DNA from: Microvelia longipes
Lineage: Eukaryota > Arthropoda > Insecta > Hemiptera > Veliidae
Direction: 5' to 3'
DNA length: 64,000 nucleotides
NCBI GenBank assembly: GCA_018340805.1
Contig: JACMZG010001913.1
Location: forward strand, 32,637,915 to 32,701,914
Part shown: positions 1-10,614 of the stretch, piece after piece
Position numbering within the stretch: the stretch's first letter is position 1
How the letters are laid out: every line of letters begins with the position of its first letter
Translations under genes and position numbers: made by a program
Notes under the pieces: model-generated
What the model was told of the DNA's origin: nothing
What the model saw: only the letters and a program-made list of their open reading frames with translations
Database searches by the model: none

Positions 1-1589
1 TTTATAGATAAATTCTTATGGAGACCAGTAATTACAACATTTGGGCCATATTTTATCCATTGCTATACTATTTATTTCCCATCTCAACGTTAGGCTAGAT
101 GAAACCTATTAAACGATTTGAAGGTTTAAAAAAGATTAAGCGACGAGGTCATTGTTTTAGGAACATTTGTCTTTAAATAAGGTATTTTAGATATGTATTA
201 ATATGTGACAATTGCCTCTGGCTTACTTTTGTTTACTTAATTAAATCTATTTAAATTTATTATCTACAGACATGAATAATCAAGACATGAGAAAAAGAAA
301 ACAAAAACTACTCTTATAGCTTTAAAAATGACTAGTTTTTCTTCAAAGGTGTCTACTTTATCATTGAACACTCTGAGAAACAGGATTGGTTGCACCCACT
401 CCTGAGACCAGAGCGAGCTCACTGTGATTTTGACATTGATTCCTGAGTTCGATTTAGAAGAGTGAAGGAGGCTGACCAAGTAAATATGAGAAAGAATTTG
501 TGAACAGGGACCTTTTTCATTATTAAACCCAGTGTAAAGTATTAGTCCAAAAAGTGTTTTCACCTACAGTAATCTAACCTCTAACTTTATCGCATCAGTT
601 TTATATATCGTCTCGTTTTATTGCATTTTGTTTTCTTTTCATTTACTTATTTCCGAAAAAAAATCAAGTTAAATCAACCAAATCTGACGGAACATATGTT
701 TTTCTGTGTAATACAGAAAAACACAACAGAAATGTTTTAATAGGTATCAACTTGGTGCTAATAATGACTTCCGCTGCATTCAAGGACTAGCATGGAAGCG
801 AGATATTAGCATAAAACTGACTTGCTAAACCAAAGTTAAAGCGGACAGACAGACAGGCATGTCCGGACAAGTTATGGTAATCTTATAAATTCCGAGTGGC
901 CTTATTAACTCCCATCTTTAACTTTATATTTAGATTATATAGCTTTTTTAAAGTTCTCGTAATAATTTTGTCGTCTACTTACACATTAATAGGCAAGCAT
1001 ATTAGTCTTTTAGCTCTTCACAGCTTTGAGCTTTTTTAACAAAGCTCAGGGAGACCCTTATGAGAATATTTGAGAACCTATTCCGTAGACAAGACAATAG
1101 TATAATAAGGTCGCTTCAACCTTTGCAGTAAATTTTAATATGAACATTAACAACAATTAAAATTTATTATGACATAGATGACTTTAAGTCCCCCCCCCCT
1201 CTCATAATAAACAGATACTCTTATCTCAGGCTCCTTCTCTTTTCCTCAGTTGATTAGGGTCTTTAATTAACTGTACTTTAATGAACAAAAGTTTTCTCAA
1301 CCTCTAAAAGAATATTTCGTAAAAATGTTCAATTATTTTTTCTTAAACCTGGCATTAAATTTAACAATATCTGTCTGGTTGGTAAACCTATACCACCCAT
1401 CCATCACCACTCGTCAGTGATGAAGGAACATAATCATCAATAGGAGGGCTATGCGACAGAATAACCTTTGTGAGTTCTCCGTGTACAGGGATATATTATG
1501 AATTTAATAACTTACTATAAACACCAGCAGATTGCAGCGCCAGATCTTCCCCACCACCGCTCTTCCTACCTCCTGAGGGATCTCTTCTT
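1..1589. other. AT-rich spacer, no gene seen
   Basis: I see no splice-flanked coding segment and no recognisable repeat here. The only sizeable open frame (264-563, minus) has no recognisable motif. A run of ten C at 1190-1199 is the only notable simple sequence. Confidence 0.4.
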
Positions 1590-1655
1590 CCAAGGATGTT
1601 GAATAAAGGGGATGACGCATTAAGGAACATTTCTGACCCCATGGAAGTTGTATGG
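1590..1655 (+). pseudogene. Penelope-like element fragment (short sense copy)
   Basis: About 34 bp (from near 1589, containing GATGTTGAATAAAGGGGATG) match, with one or two differences, the reverse complement of 2271-2304, which lies in the GIY-YIG-like fragment on the minus strand. In frame it reads RMLNKGDDALRN. After the shared block the copy appears to have an internal deletion of roughly 15 bp and then rejoins at GACCCCAT. It is therefore a second, opposite-oriented and deleted remnant of the same parent element. What is seen is the nucleotide match; assignment to a Penelope-like element follows from the neighbour at 2218-2383. Confidence 0.4.
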
Positions 1656-2217
1656 GATAGAGAAATAGGAGCAAACTTACCTCCCCTTAGGTTATAATTA
1701 AAAAAGAAGCCAAACGCAGGTTATGTAGCTAAGTTGTCATACAATTCTTGGTTGTCGAGTTTGCTTCTCAACTTTCTTCAGTGCTTTCGTTATTGTTACA
1801 TTTGGTGCTTGTCAAGTCATTTGTGCTTATATTTTACATTTTGGACTCTAGGTAGACACTTTAGTGAGAGTAATTGAAGCTTTACCGTTTACTTTTCGTA
1901 GAGAGTAAGTTAAATGTGTTAATATTTTGTTTTTGTTAGCTTAGTGAAATGCTTTGCTAGTTTTCAAGATTCAATTTTGGTTGCAATGTTCTTAATTTTC
2001 TTTAATGTTGTTAATTTTAAGCAATATTAACAAAAAACAGTTAAAAAGTATGAACTTTTTTGTTTATAACCTTCGCAAGCAAAACAATGGGAAACCCATT
2101 GAGAGTTAAGTTTGCCTCTAAATTTTAAGACCTGCGCTGTTATAGGAATCATAAGCATGAGCAGTTCGTACCAAGCATGTGCAGTTGGTTTTTGACGTGT
2201 GTTTCGTGTTGCATTCA

Positions 2218-2383
2218 TATCTATGTTTTGATTTTCGATGGGGTCCCTTTGTTCAATGGCAATTCGACTTAGTGCGTCATCCCCTTTATTCAACATCCTT
2301 GTCTTCTTCTGGTGCTCTGAAATGCGGGTACTTATGCTTCTATCTGTCTGACCCAAGGAACTTATAAAAAAGGGAAGGAACAC
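2218..2383 (-). pseudogene. Remnant of GIY-YIG endonuclease end of a Penelope-like retroelement
   Basis: The first 55 residues of a 118-codon minus-strand frame read SLGQTDRSISTRISEHQ, then KTRMLNKGDDALSRIAIEQ and PIENQNI. This matches the layout of the C-terminal GIY-YIG domain of Penelope-like retroelements: Y-x-G-Q-T-x-R-S, then R-I-x-E-H, then a D-x-A-L-x-x-H-like helix and a P-I-x-x-x-N-I strand. The aromatic residue before GQT is replaced (SSLGQT), the His expected after the A-L helix is not seen, and no reverse transcriptase is found upstream, so this is a dead fragment. The domain would nick target DNA for insertion. Past residue 55 the frame loses any resemblance. A weaker possibility is a GIY-YIG tail of another retroelement clade. 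Confidence 0.5.
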
Positions 2384-2627
2384 ATCAGGCCTTCACAATA
2401 TTAAGTGGTGTCGCCAACCCCCACCACTACCCCTTCGGCCACTCGTAGCACTATAACACCCTTCCTATCATCAGGTTATAATTTTTTCGTTAAAATTTTA
2501 ACTCTTTACTGTTGTGAAGTAGTTTCACTAACATGTTGAATAAAAATGACTTATTTCTACGTAAATTTATCAATCATATAAATAATTTTAAAAATTTTCG
2601 GCCACATCTTTTGCTTCTTTTGTTTTC

Positions 2628-2725
2628 AATTGATAATTATTCATAATTTTCAATCTAAGCCGCCTATACCGATTCCTGCAATAACATCACGCCATTCATA
2701 AAAAAAAGTCAGGTTATAACCTCAG
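2628..2725 (+). repeat. Interspersed repeat R3, copy 1
   Basis: The segment holding ATACCGATTCCTGC, then TTCATAAAAAAA, then GTCAGGTTATAACC reappears in reverse complement at 6500-6580. About 75 bp align with scattered differences. The CAGGTTATAAC end also occurs near 2472 and 45981, so it may be a conserved terminus of a family. I do not recognise the family. Confidence 0.5.
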
Positions 2726-3538
2726 ACCAGGGACTATAGATACTTTAACAGTAAGACTGTCGACTCAATGGTAGGAAAATTTGGATTCTGGTCGACACTA
2801 GCGCGGCGGGGGATCTCCCTTTCAATTAAGTGGGCGTGTCTTAATTTCCCGCTTTTTGCAAACAGTCAGTTTGAAATTTAATTTTTATACTTTGTACACT
2901 CATACTTTTAACTAACCGTACCACTTAAATCTTACACAGAACGCTTCTGATTATTTTTAAGTTTTTCATTCAAGTAATTTATTAATTTAATTGATTCAAT
3001 CAGGTAACAATGAAATAGTGGCTAAAGTTTACACGTGGTAGAAGATAGATTTTGGTATTTAATGCAGCCTGTATTTTAATAACATGGGCAAGATGCGCAC
3101 ATGTGATTCAATGTAATTACCTGATAAAATCGACTAAATCAATAAATTAATTAAATGAAATTTACACTTATCTGCCAACAGTAGCGTTCTCTAAAACTTT
3201 TAAAAAGGTTTCTATTTACTTTTAGTTTCTGATTTTTTTTAAATACATAACATGCAACGGCGAACCGTATTTTGTAGAAAATACATACAGAAAACAATCA
3301 TTTTATAATAATTAAAATGTAGCTGTCATAACCAAGAATTGCCATGGTATTCATAAATTTAAATATAAAAATATAATCGGTATGTTTTTGGAAAGCTATT
3401 AGGGTTAGTTCATGAGTTGTCCAAACCGGTCCGCCGCAGCGCTATTTTTAGTAGCTTGCGATAATCGAATGCAAACTTTTCCTTCTTTAAGTTAACCCCT
3501 CCTGCCTCCGACTGCGTTTGGTGTGTTTACATCGTATT
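2726..3538. other. Spacer, no gene seen
   Basis: Mixed-composition DNA with no coding or repeat signal I can support. A GC-richer patch near 3420-3520 has no open frame worth naming. Confidence 0.35.
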
Positions 3539-4334
3539 CATAGATAAACAATATTAACATAGATGATTCACTCCCGAGTGTAGTTGGAACACTCAATTGA
3601 CAAGTTTTTGTTTATGATTAAAGTTGGGGGCCTCATCACTAAAGTCTTGAAGAGCGCTAGTAGTAAAAATATATTTGCTCTATTCTCTACTAGATTGTGC
3701 TGTAGTATTTTTTTAAATACAAACAGTTGCCAATCGTTTTGTAAAATAAAGTAAAAGTAAACAAAGATCTATGGTATGCTGTAGTATTCGCGATGTATTT
3801 TTGTTTTTCAAAACTTGGGGGCCTTATCACGCGAAGCAGGACCATCGTTCTCTTGAAAAAATAACAATAATTAATTTTCAGTGTTTTAGACTTAAGATAT
3901 AAATTTGCTATCTGAGTATAACATCTTGGGTTGGCGCAAACGGATAAGTAAAGGAAACAAACAAAAATTGAATCTCTGACATTAGAGGTTCAAATCCAAG
4001 GGGGGACGACAGTATGGGTGAAGTAAGAGTGAAAAATTATTTTTTTCACTTTTTACCAATTTATACGAAATACTTATTGAGCTTTCTTGGGATCACTCAT
4101 CCATCGACTCCTCATCATTCTAGCGCTGAAAAGCGGATGGAAAGACTTGATTACCCTCAACAGCTCGTTGTTTGGTTGAATAAAAATAAATAAATAAACA
4201 TGTCAGAAATAAAAATTTGAGACAGTTTCACGCTTCCGCCACAAGATTGTACTACTTGAGCCTTCTGCATCCCATCAACTATTTTTTTTTAAATCTTTGA
4301 GTGAGCCATCTATGTTAATATTGTTTATCTATGA
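3539..4334. repeat. 27-bp inverted repeat pair enclosing a SINE
   Basis: The 27 bases at 3539-3565 (core ATAAACAATATTAACATAG) are the exact reverse complement of 4308-4334; with two mismatches the arms extend a further 6-7 bp inward. The 742 bp between them include a tRNA-headed SINE (3925-4202). The arms could be the terminal inverted repeats of a non-autonomous DNA transposon later hit by the SINE, or two opposed copies of a short repeat. No target-site duplication was resolved. Confidence 0.5.
3925..4202 (+). mobile_element. tRNA-derived SINE
   Basis: An A-box-like block TGGCGCAAACGG (3932-3943) is followed about 44 bp later by GGTTCAAATCC (3987-3997), which fits the RNA polymerase III B-box consensus GGTTCRANNCC. 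The unit lacks a pairing acceptor stem, so it is a retroposon head and not a tRNA gene. It continues into an unrelated body and ends in an A/T tail (AATAAAAATAAATAAATAAA, about 4179-4199), as expected for LINE-mobilised SINEs. Family unknown to me. Confidence 0.6.
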
Positions 4335-4416
4335 TCGTATTGAACCACCTTATAAATATCTATTATCTTGTTTAAAAACCACGTGTTTTTTTATTTACCT
4401 ACATAAATCTGTCGAA

Positions 4417-4876
4417 TTAAAAAATAATTAAACTAAAATTAAAATAAAACATTAAAGTCGAGCAACACTGTTTACAACTTACCCACGATAATTTAAAATT
4501 GACATTTACTCGGTTACACACACACACACAGCCACCAGCGGGTAAGTCGGTGTGGTAAGAATTCAGCTTAGAAGGATGCAAGGTACCAACAATCTTTCCT
4601 TTATGTTTCTTCAGCTTACAAGTGCCTCCATTAACTGAATCCAATTTTATATCATTAATTCGATTTTCAGAAAGGTCCAAACAAATTTAAAGTTCTTAAT
4701 GACAGACTTCCTAATTGGTTATCTAGGGTATTCCTGCAGAGCAGGAATACCCAGAGGGTATTCTTCCCAGAGGGTATTTCTTCTTCTAGGGTATTCTCTG
4801 CAGCCAGGGTATGGCTGCAGAGCAGCCATTTAAGCATCGGCTCGAAGATCCGATGGTTGGACATCAGGATTTCCAA
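4417..4876 (-). pseudogene. Possible leucine-rich-repeat coding remnant, frameshifted
   Basis: Two overlapping minus-strand frames (4876-4667 and 4680-4417) read LGSLSLRTLNL and, after a frame change, LDLSENRINDIKLDSV. Together they resemble an LxxLxLSxNxI leucine-rich repeat. The second frame meets a good donor (TGG|GTAAGT, donor at about 4484). Against coding function: the frames are offset, a (CA)n run interrupts the second one, and the upstream part is built from short palindromes. The LRR likeness rests on about 25 residues, so chance is possible. Confidence 0.2.
4726..4820. repeat. Cluster of nested short palindromes
   Basis: GGGTATTCCTGC (4726-4737), loop AGA, GCAGGAATACCC (4741-4752) form a perfect 12-bp hairpin. 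CTGCAGCC (4798-4805), 7-nt loop, GGCTGCAG (4813-4820) form a second. The 8-mer AGGGTATT or a close variant occurs five times in 95 bp. GC is well above the surroundings. The origin is unclear; local hairpin-driven duplication is a possibility. Confidence 0.7.
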
Positions 4877-4899
4877 TAGAATTTGCCCATATTAATCTT

Positions 4900-6020
4900 T
4901 AAATGCCAATGTAACTTCTATAACCTTCAATTTTATTCTAGCCATGAATATGGGAGTTTGGGTTACTACCAATAGATTAATGGGATGGGGTAGGCTCTAA
5001 TTTGAGTATCTGATAATATTTATTTATCAGCTCGTCTGAAGAGGGAAGGTCTGCTAGGCTGAATGGAGGTTTCACACTACGTATAATAACAATGTTTCGC
5101 AGTGGCAAAGCCTAATGTTTACCTATAGCCTTTTTGTTGTGTTAAACATTACTTTCAAATTTAATTCCTTGTATAAGCCGATAGTTTCGGAGTATTTCAG
5201 TACTGTCAAACTACCATATAGGCATTTGATAGATGGAACAAAGGGTTATCACTACTCCAATATTTCTAATTTCAAGCACCCCCCCCCCCCCCCAATTGGT
5301 TCTAGACACAAATATGTGACGTGTACACATACTTAGTACATATTAGTACAACCAAGCTTCCAGTTATGATCAATATATTTTAAAATCGATTATTAAAATA
5401 CATATTTAATATTAATCTAAAAGAAATAATTTTAATTGTTAAAAGCTCTACTTACCCCACAGCAAGATTTTTACGCCTTGCAAGATAAAATTATTTGTAT
5501 TTTATTAAGAACTTTTGTAAAACAAATTTCATTATTTAACAAAAAATATCAAAACATTATGCAACTCCCAATTTATTTATAAAAAATCAATGTAACTTGA
5601 AGTTGAAATGTTGCCAAGTATATTTTATTTATTATTATTATATATAGATTAACCAAAAGATATTTAAAAGTGGTCCATAAGATAATAAGCAAATTAAGCC
5701 AAAAGCGGTTGTTTCAGAATTTTAGTTTAAAATTAACTTTTTTCCTGTCATAGATTGATATTATAAAAAGTAAATTTATTTGCGGTCATATGCTTTACCA
5801 ATTTACTTTAAAAATCCGGATTGATTTTAAATATTCTTTTTAAAATAAATTTTAATGATATTTAAAAATTATTAAATAAGTTCCCAGTATCTGATCTTTT
5901 CCTCACGACTTCAGACTCCCTTTGCTGAACCTAAGAATTTAATGGTGTCCAAAAATTTAAGGTAGTATTTAGCTTGTAAATACTACTTTTTGTCTTCCTT
6001 TTAGCTTGAATTTCCTTTGG
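4900..6020. other. Spacer with poly-C run
   Basis: No gene recognised. A run of 15 C lies at 5279-5293; comparable runs occur at 1190-1199 (10 C) and 45943-45953 (11 G). The rest is AT-rich, ending in a thinly structured region before the hairpin at 6028. Confidence 0.4.
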
Positions 6021-6027
6021 AAATTCT

Positions 6028-6076
6028 CTTAAAGTAGTTCTCGATCTTATCGCCCTAGATCGAGAGCTACTTTAAG
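6028..6076. repeat. 20-bp-arm hairpin
   Basis: CTTAAAGTAGTTCTCGATCT (6028-6047) pairs with 6057-6076 with one mismatch across a 9-nt loop. It sits about 40 bp before a second hairpin element. It may be a small MITE remnant. Confidence 0.65.
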
Positions 6077-6117
6077 CTAACTTTGTTCGTTTTTCAAATT
6101 TCATAATTACGCAACGG

Positions 6118-6276
6118 CTAGAAGTATAATATAATATACCCTTTATTGGGTTTGTAGAAAGGCTTTAGAGCAGAGACTATTCTGCTCAAAAGTTTTAAGT
6201 ACTTTGTGCTTTGAGTAGGGCATATATAAGGGAGCCTTTCTACAAACCCGAGAGTGGCTGTATTATATTCTTCTAG
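6118..6276. mobile_element. MITE-like inverted-repeat element
   Basis: The ends pair: CTAGAAG...TATAATAT at 6118 against the reverse complement of ATATTCTTCTAG ending at 6276. The inner arm GGGTTTGTAGAAAGGCT (6148-6164) pairs perfectly with 6233-6249. Total length is 159 bp with no coding capacity, and the loop holds a further small hairpin (GAGCAGA/TCTGCTC). This fits a non-autonomous miniature inverted-repeat element. No superfamily can be assigned because the target-site duplication is not clear. A weakly similar stretch (ATACCCTATTGGGG and following) occurs near 28267. Confidence 0.55.
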
Positions 6277-6499
6277 GGTGGTTCCCTTAGAATACTCTTA
6301 CTACATGTTATATTGTACAATTACGCACCCATTTATTTTATGTTTAAAATAAACTTTTGTCTGTCTAAAATATCCAAAATTTGTAGGGAAATTTATTTGT
6401 TTTAAATTTCCAGGTGGGTCCCTTATCGTACTTCAACCTAAGATGTTAGAAATGTATAAGGTGATTCAATTCGATGTAATCAAACCAAACGCATTCGGT

Positions 6500-6590
6500 G
6501 GTTATAACCTGACGTTTTTTTTATGAACTTCATAGCAGGAATCGGTATTGGCGGTCAACATTGAAAATTTACTATTTATTCCTGCAATGA
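6500..6590 (-). repeat. Interspersed repeat R3, copy 2
   Basis: Reverse-complement match to 2628-2725, including GGTTATAACCTGAC and GCAGGAATCGGTATTG. About 80 percent identity by eye. Confidence 0.5.
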
Positions 6591-6779
6591 CGTAAATTCT
6601 AGACTGTAACCTAACATGTCAAAAAATATTTCATTCATAAAAACCCTCTAACTGAATTGCCTTATAAATTCTATCAGCTTGAGTCCGATCGGGTAAATAG
6701 TATTGATTTTATCTATTATCTTTCTTCGACCTTAGAATATAAAGTTTGCTTGCTTTAAAAGTGCATCAATTTTTGTATC

Positions 6780-6905
6780 AAGTTTTAGCTTTCAAGGAGC
6801 TACGACGATAACACACACACACAAATACAGACAGAAAAATTTGTAAAATACACTCAGGAGAGCTTAAAAGCACTTGAAACGGATAAATCAGTTGAAATTA
6901 GAATA
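6780..6905 (-). repeat. R1 repeat, partial
   Basis: Contains the reverse-oriented signature of the R1 family: a CA-rich run, CAGACAGA, TTTGTAAAA and a GAAACGGATAA block in the expected order. The end carrying the upstream-palindrome motif is missing. Confidence 0.4.
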
Positions 6906-7107
6906 AAAAGTAACTTTTTCTTCCTTGGGAATTTTTTTTCCCATTTTTTGTTTCCTAAATTTGGGGTTAGAGCCAATTATATCCGTTTTTGGAAATGGTA
7001 TACCCTAACTTTATAAAGGGGACTGATCAATTTTTGTTACACTTTCCCGGGAAAGGCTCCCCGAAAATTTGAAAATTGAAGGGGCCCAAACAAAACTAAA
7101 CTTGTAT

Positions 7108-7330
7108 TGGCTCAAAATCCGTTTCAGGTCAAAAGAAGTTGTTTGGATAATATTTTTTGGAAGGGAGGCAGCACCCTTAAAATTTATAAGGAAGACGAGA
7201 CCAAAAAATCAATGGGCTCAAAATCCATTTTAGGCCAAAAAATCTGTTCAGAGCAATAAAAACATTCATTAATTTTTGGGGGGTTGCGCTCCAAAATGTA
7301 TTAGGGGGTTCCAACACAAAATTAATTAGA
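7108..7330. repeat. Two degenerate direct repeats of about 110 bp
   Basis: GGCTCAAAATCCGTTTCAGG near 7109 and GGCTCAAAATCCATTTTAGG near 7218 start two diverged copies of a unit of about 110 bp, each running through a TTTTTGG run and a GC-rich tip (GGAGGCAGCACCC, GGTTGCGCTCC). Origin unknown. Confidence 0.45.
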
Positions 7331-7401
7331 ATAAAATACAACAAAACATAAAAATAATAATATAGTAATCATTAAAAGACCTCAAAGTCTGGAAAAAATT
7401 G

Positions 7402-7556
7402 TATGCACCTTGGGAGTAAAATACAATTCTCCCCCTCAGGATTACCTTTGACTGCTTTGCCTTGGGAGTTAAATACTTTGGCTCCCTCGACTTTCACCTT
7501 AGAAACCAACTAACTGCTTAGGAAAATAATAGCAATCTTTACTCCCATGGTGCATA
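7402..7556. repeat. 19-bp terminal inverted repeat, 155-bp unit
   Basis: TATGCACCTTGGGAGTAAA (7402-7420) pairs with 7538-7556 with one mismatch. Inside, the CTTGGGAGT motif is repeated near 7463. It could be a short MITE. Confidence 0.5.
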
Positions 7557-7689
7557 AAAAAACTATTATACCTCCGCAATAAAATGAGCTATTGTAACTG
7601 CAATTATAATAGCGGATTAAACTAAGATAGAATATTTGAATTATTGTTATTCTGATGTAATTTTACATTTTTCTTCATTAATACAGTAT

Positions 7690-7900
7690 TTATATAGGAG
7701 AAGAATTTTGTTTGCTCTAAAATTGCGAAACCAGTATTACAACTGAATCGTCCATTTTAGGTGTTTTTTAAATCTCCTGAGTGGTTTTCACAAAGTTGTC
7801 TTCCTGTAAGAGTGTGTGTATGAATGTGTGCATGTGTGTTCCGTTATCATTGCAGCTCCCAGTTTGTTTATGCTAGAGTACCAAGAGATTTAAGAAACCA
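7690..7900 (+). repeat. R1 interspersed repeat
   Basis: One of the fuller copies of an unnamed family seen about ten times here. The order of blocks is: TTCATTAATACAG-like start, TATATAGGAGAAG, a TTTGCTC-AAAATT-CGAAAC block, CCATTTTAGGTGTTTTTT, GTTGTCTTCCTGT with a (TG)n run, then GTTATCATTGCAGCTCCCAG. It has no open frame. I cannot place it in a named family; the (TGTCTG)n(TG)n segment is a useful search handle. Confidence 0.5.
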
Positions 7901-8309
7901 AGACTTTAAACTTGGTAAATAAATCAAGCTTTAAGTCTTATTCTCCTAAAGTGAATAAACTGTCTTTATAATGAATCATCGATAATTTAAAAAAAAATAA
8001 AATATTGGACTCGCAAAACGTATGGATAAATTTTGCAATTTTGCACTCATGTTGTCCTATACAATACCAACAAAGTCGCTAAGTTTCATTTTATTAACAG
8101 CATTGCTTCAATTTTTATTGAACGAAATTCATACTTTTAGGCAAATAAAAAGAAATGACCCGAAAGGAAAAAGTTTTCGGTGAACATTTTTTAATAAAAC
8201 TTGTTAAAAATGAAAAAAAAAATCAATGGAATTGAAATTTTGCACAGTACAAGTTTTGTGCATCCTTTGAGGTAATAAATATGAATATGCCTAATATATC
8301 TTCGGTTTC

Positions 8310-8530
8310 TTGTTAGATCACTAATGTTAAACAGCATTGAGCGGGGTCGGTACCTGGATGGATAACCTCTAGAAATAAAACAGATGTTTTTACAGCCTGT
8401 TGACGAGCACAGGGAGTCCGAAACGTTCTGCAATAAGTTAAGCAATTTTTATATTCTGATGACGATTAAATTTAGTCCTGAATAACATAGAAAGAAAAAG
8501 TTCCGAGGCACCTGTACCCAATTTTTTATT
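8310..8530 (+). mobile_element. 5S-rRNA-derived SINE, full-length copy
   Basis: GTTAAACAGCATTGAGC (from about 8325) followed by GGTCGGTACCTGGATGG (8345-8361) and ATAACC reproduces the 5S rRNA internal promoter: A box, intermediate element and C box (in 5S genes GGTCAGTACTTGGATGGGTGACC). A non-5S body follows and the unit ends CACCTGTACCCAATTTTTT, which matches the 3' ends of the other copies. A hammerhead-like segment lies in the body (8397-8427). SINEs with 5S heads are known in vertebrates (the SINE3 class); transcription would be by RNA polymerase III. Confidence 0.65.
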
Positions 8531-9169
8531 TTTCTTTATTTTAAAATAGTTTTTATTTATGAATTTAATATAACATGAAATGAATGTTTTGTCGGTATCA
8601 TAAATTCGCCTTGAAGTGAGTAACTGAAATTCCATCTGATCTTAAATCAAAAACAGTGCATTCTTGAAGGCAATTATTTTGGTTTGTTTGTAGGAACTAA
8701 CCTTACTTACTGACTTTTTTTACCAAACCGAAAAAAAGTCAAGGCTTTCTTGAAGTACCCAGGTTTGGTCAAAACGAAAGACAAAGTAAAAAAAAGGTAA
8801 CGACCATACACGGAAGATGACTAATGAATTGGTTAGTGGTATTGGTCAGGATCGACAGACAACTTATTCTAATAAGACTTAATATTTATAAAGCACTTCA
8901 ATTACCACCCTGTCTCAATATTGCAGATTACAGACCTTAATTATAAATTTCTTCTCTCTTTTTTAAACCAGACCCTTTTTTGTAAATCGTATTATTTCGG
9001 AATTCCAAAAGAAAAGGGTTTTTTAAAATAAAAAACTTAATGACACTCTATAATTTGTCATAAACAAATTTTAAGCAGTCTGACAGAATTTTTACTAAAA
9101 AAAGCTAAAATTTTAACTAAAAAGCTATTATTGCTTAATGGCTGTAATAAGCGTGAGATGCTTAATCAT
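8531..9169. other. Spacer, no gene seen
   Basis: AT-rich DNA with short poly-A and poly-T runs. Nothing supportable found. Confidence 0.35.
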
Positions 9170-9315
9170 TCATCAAGTCATTGACACACACAAAGACAGA
9201 CAACTTTGTAAAAACTACTTATATGTATAAAAACCCTAAAACACATAATTCCGGTGACATACCGGTTTCGAATTTTTTCGCGAACACAATACTTTTCCTA
9301 TACATCGACGGTATA
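9170..9315 (-). repeat. R1 interspersed repeat
   Basis: Reverse-oriented copy: CACACACAAAGACAGACAAC, then AATTCCGGTGACATACCGG, then CGAACACAATACTTTTCC and CGACGGTATAAATGAG. It preserves the end of the family that is lost in several other copies. Confidence 0.5.
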
Positions 9316-9915
9316 AATGAGAAAAAATAAAAGCAACAACTAATAGACGAGACACTTTTTTTTTAAGTTGACTGAGGGCTCCTGTTTAAATGTTTAATTG
9401 GCGATGAGTTACTCTATGTACTATACATTTTAGTTTGAATAAAATCTTCATTATCTTATATATTGCTGAGAAAATGAAAGTAAAAACATGAAAAGAAATT
9501 TAAAATTGTCATTATTTGTATTATGTAATGTGGGCGGGGAATTAAACAAGAATAACAAAATAAATAAACATAAAAATGAGAAGCAAGTACGAATGGAAAT
9601 AAAATAAATTATCCTCACAAGTTCAACTTTAATTTGATTTGATTTTTGCGATGTAACAATGATTCTAGGCTTTAAATGAGATAAATATACCTAAGTGTAT
9701 GTATAAGTAAATATAAGTATATATAAGTATACTATTATATATTTCGCTAAAACAACATTGGCTGGTTATTTACTATACATTATAACACTTAATAAAGTAA
9801 ATTTATTGGCTAATTAAATGTAGCTTACTGTAATTTGCCAATTTACTTTCTTGTGAGTAACAAAGGCATCTGATGATAGATAGTATTTGTTATTTATCAG
9901 AAAGAAACCAAAACT
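9316..9915. other. AT-rich spacer
   Basis: No gene or repeat recognised. TATA-rich stretch near 9700-9740. Confidence 0.35.
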
Positions 9916-10153
9916 ATGATAGAACCAAGTAGTAATATGTAGTAGTTATATTGGGGAGTGGTAGTAACTACCAGGCAAGTAGGCCACGTTGTTGGGCCCT
10001 TTTTGCCAGCTCCCTAAGATAGTGTTCTACTCCTTTTAATTTCAAGTGTAGGTATATTTCATCTGATCTAGACAGAAGAGCCGTAAATTTCTATTGTCCC
10101 TCTTATGCTTTTTTAAGTAATCATACATATTTTTACTGACTCATGATAGAACC
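9916..10153. mobile_element. Insertion of about 216 bp flanked by an 11-bp target-site duplication
   Basis: ATGATAGAACC occurs at 9916-9926 and again at 10143-10153, directly flanking a 216-bp block that is also present as a second copy at 10615-10822. The block includes GGTAGTAACTACCAGGCAAG, TTGGGCCCTTTTTGCC and CTACTCCTTTTAATTTCAAG. No terminal inverted repeats, poly-A tail or polymerase III boxes were seen. An 11-bp duplication would fit a retroposon; the family is not known to me. Confidence 0.55.
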
Positions 10154-10614
10154 TAAATATGAATAGCAGTTTATAAGATAATTAATTCTATATAATTATG
10201 ATAATTAATTTGATTTTACAAAGGTATTACAAGATATCTGATACAACGCAATAAAATTCATAGAAAATAGAGCTTGTTATGGGCTATAGAAGAGAATTTC
10301 ACCTTATTAATAGGATCCAGGAAGTAGGAAGTAATGTGAAAGATTATTTTGAATGACTTACTATTTAAATAGGTTCCCAAACAATTGTTGAGACTGTTTG
10401 TGCTGAATTTGCTGATGCTTACTGATTAGCAAGTTTGTGTTATTATACGTGCAATATTTCAATTGATTTGATGAGTATGTATCTGGGCTTAAAATTGGTA
10501 GGAATTTATACAAAAATTAACCATACTGAGACTGGACTGGGGGTGTGATTTATACAGAACAAGTTAAAACGCAAACTAATTGTTTAGGTGGTTTTAATAA
10601 AGATATTGTTTAAC

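Noticed and set aside
3925..4010. tRNA gene on the plus strand
   Set aside because: A and B boxes are present but there is no acceptor or anticodon stem pairing; it is a SINE head. The same holds for 11090-11196 and 60145-60225.
8310..8370. 5S rRNA gene
   Set aside because: Only the internal promoter region resembles 5S; the 5' and 3' arms of the 5S fold are missing and a shared SINE body follows.
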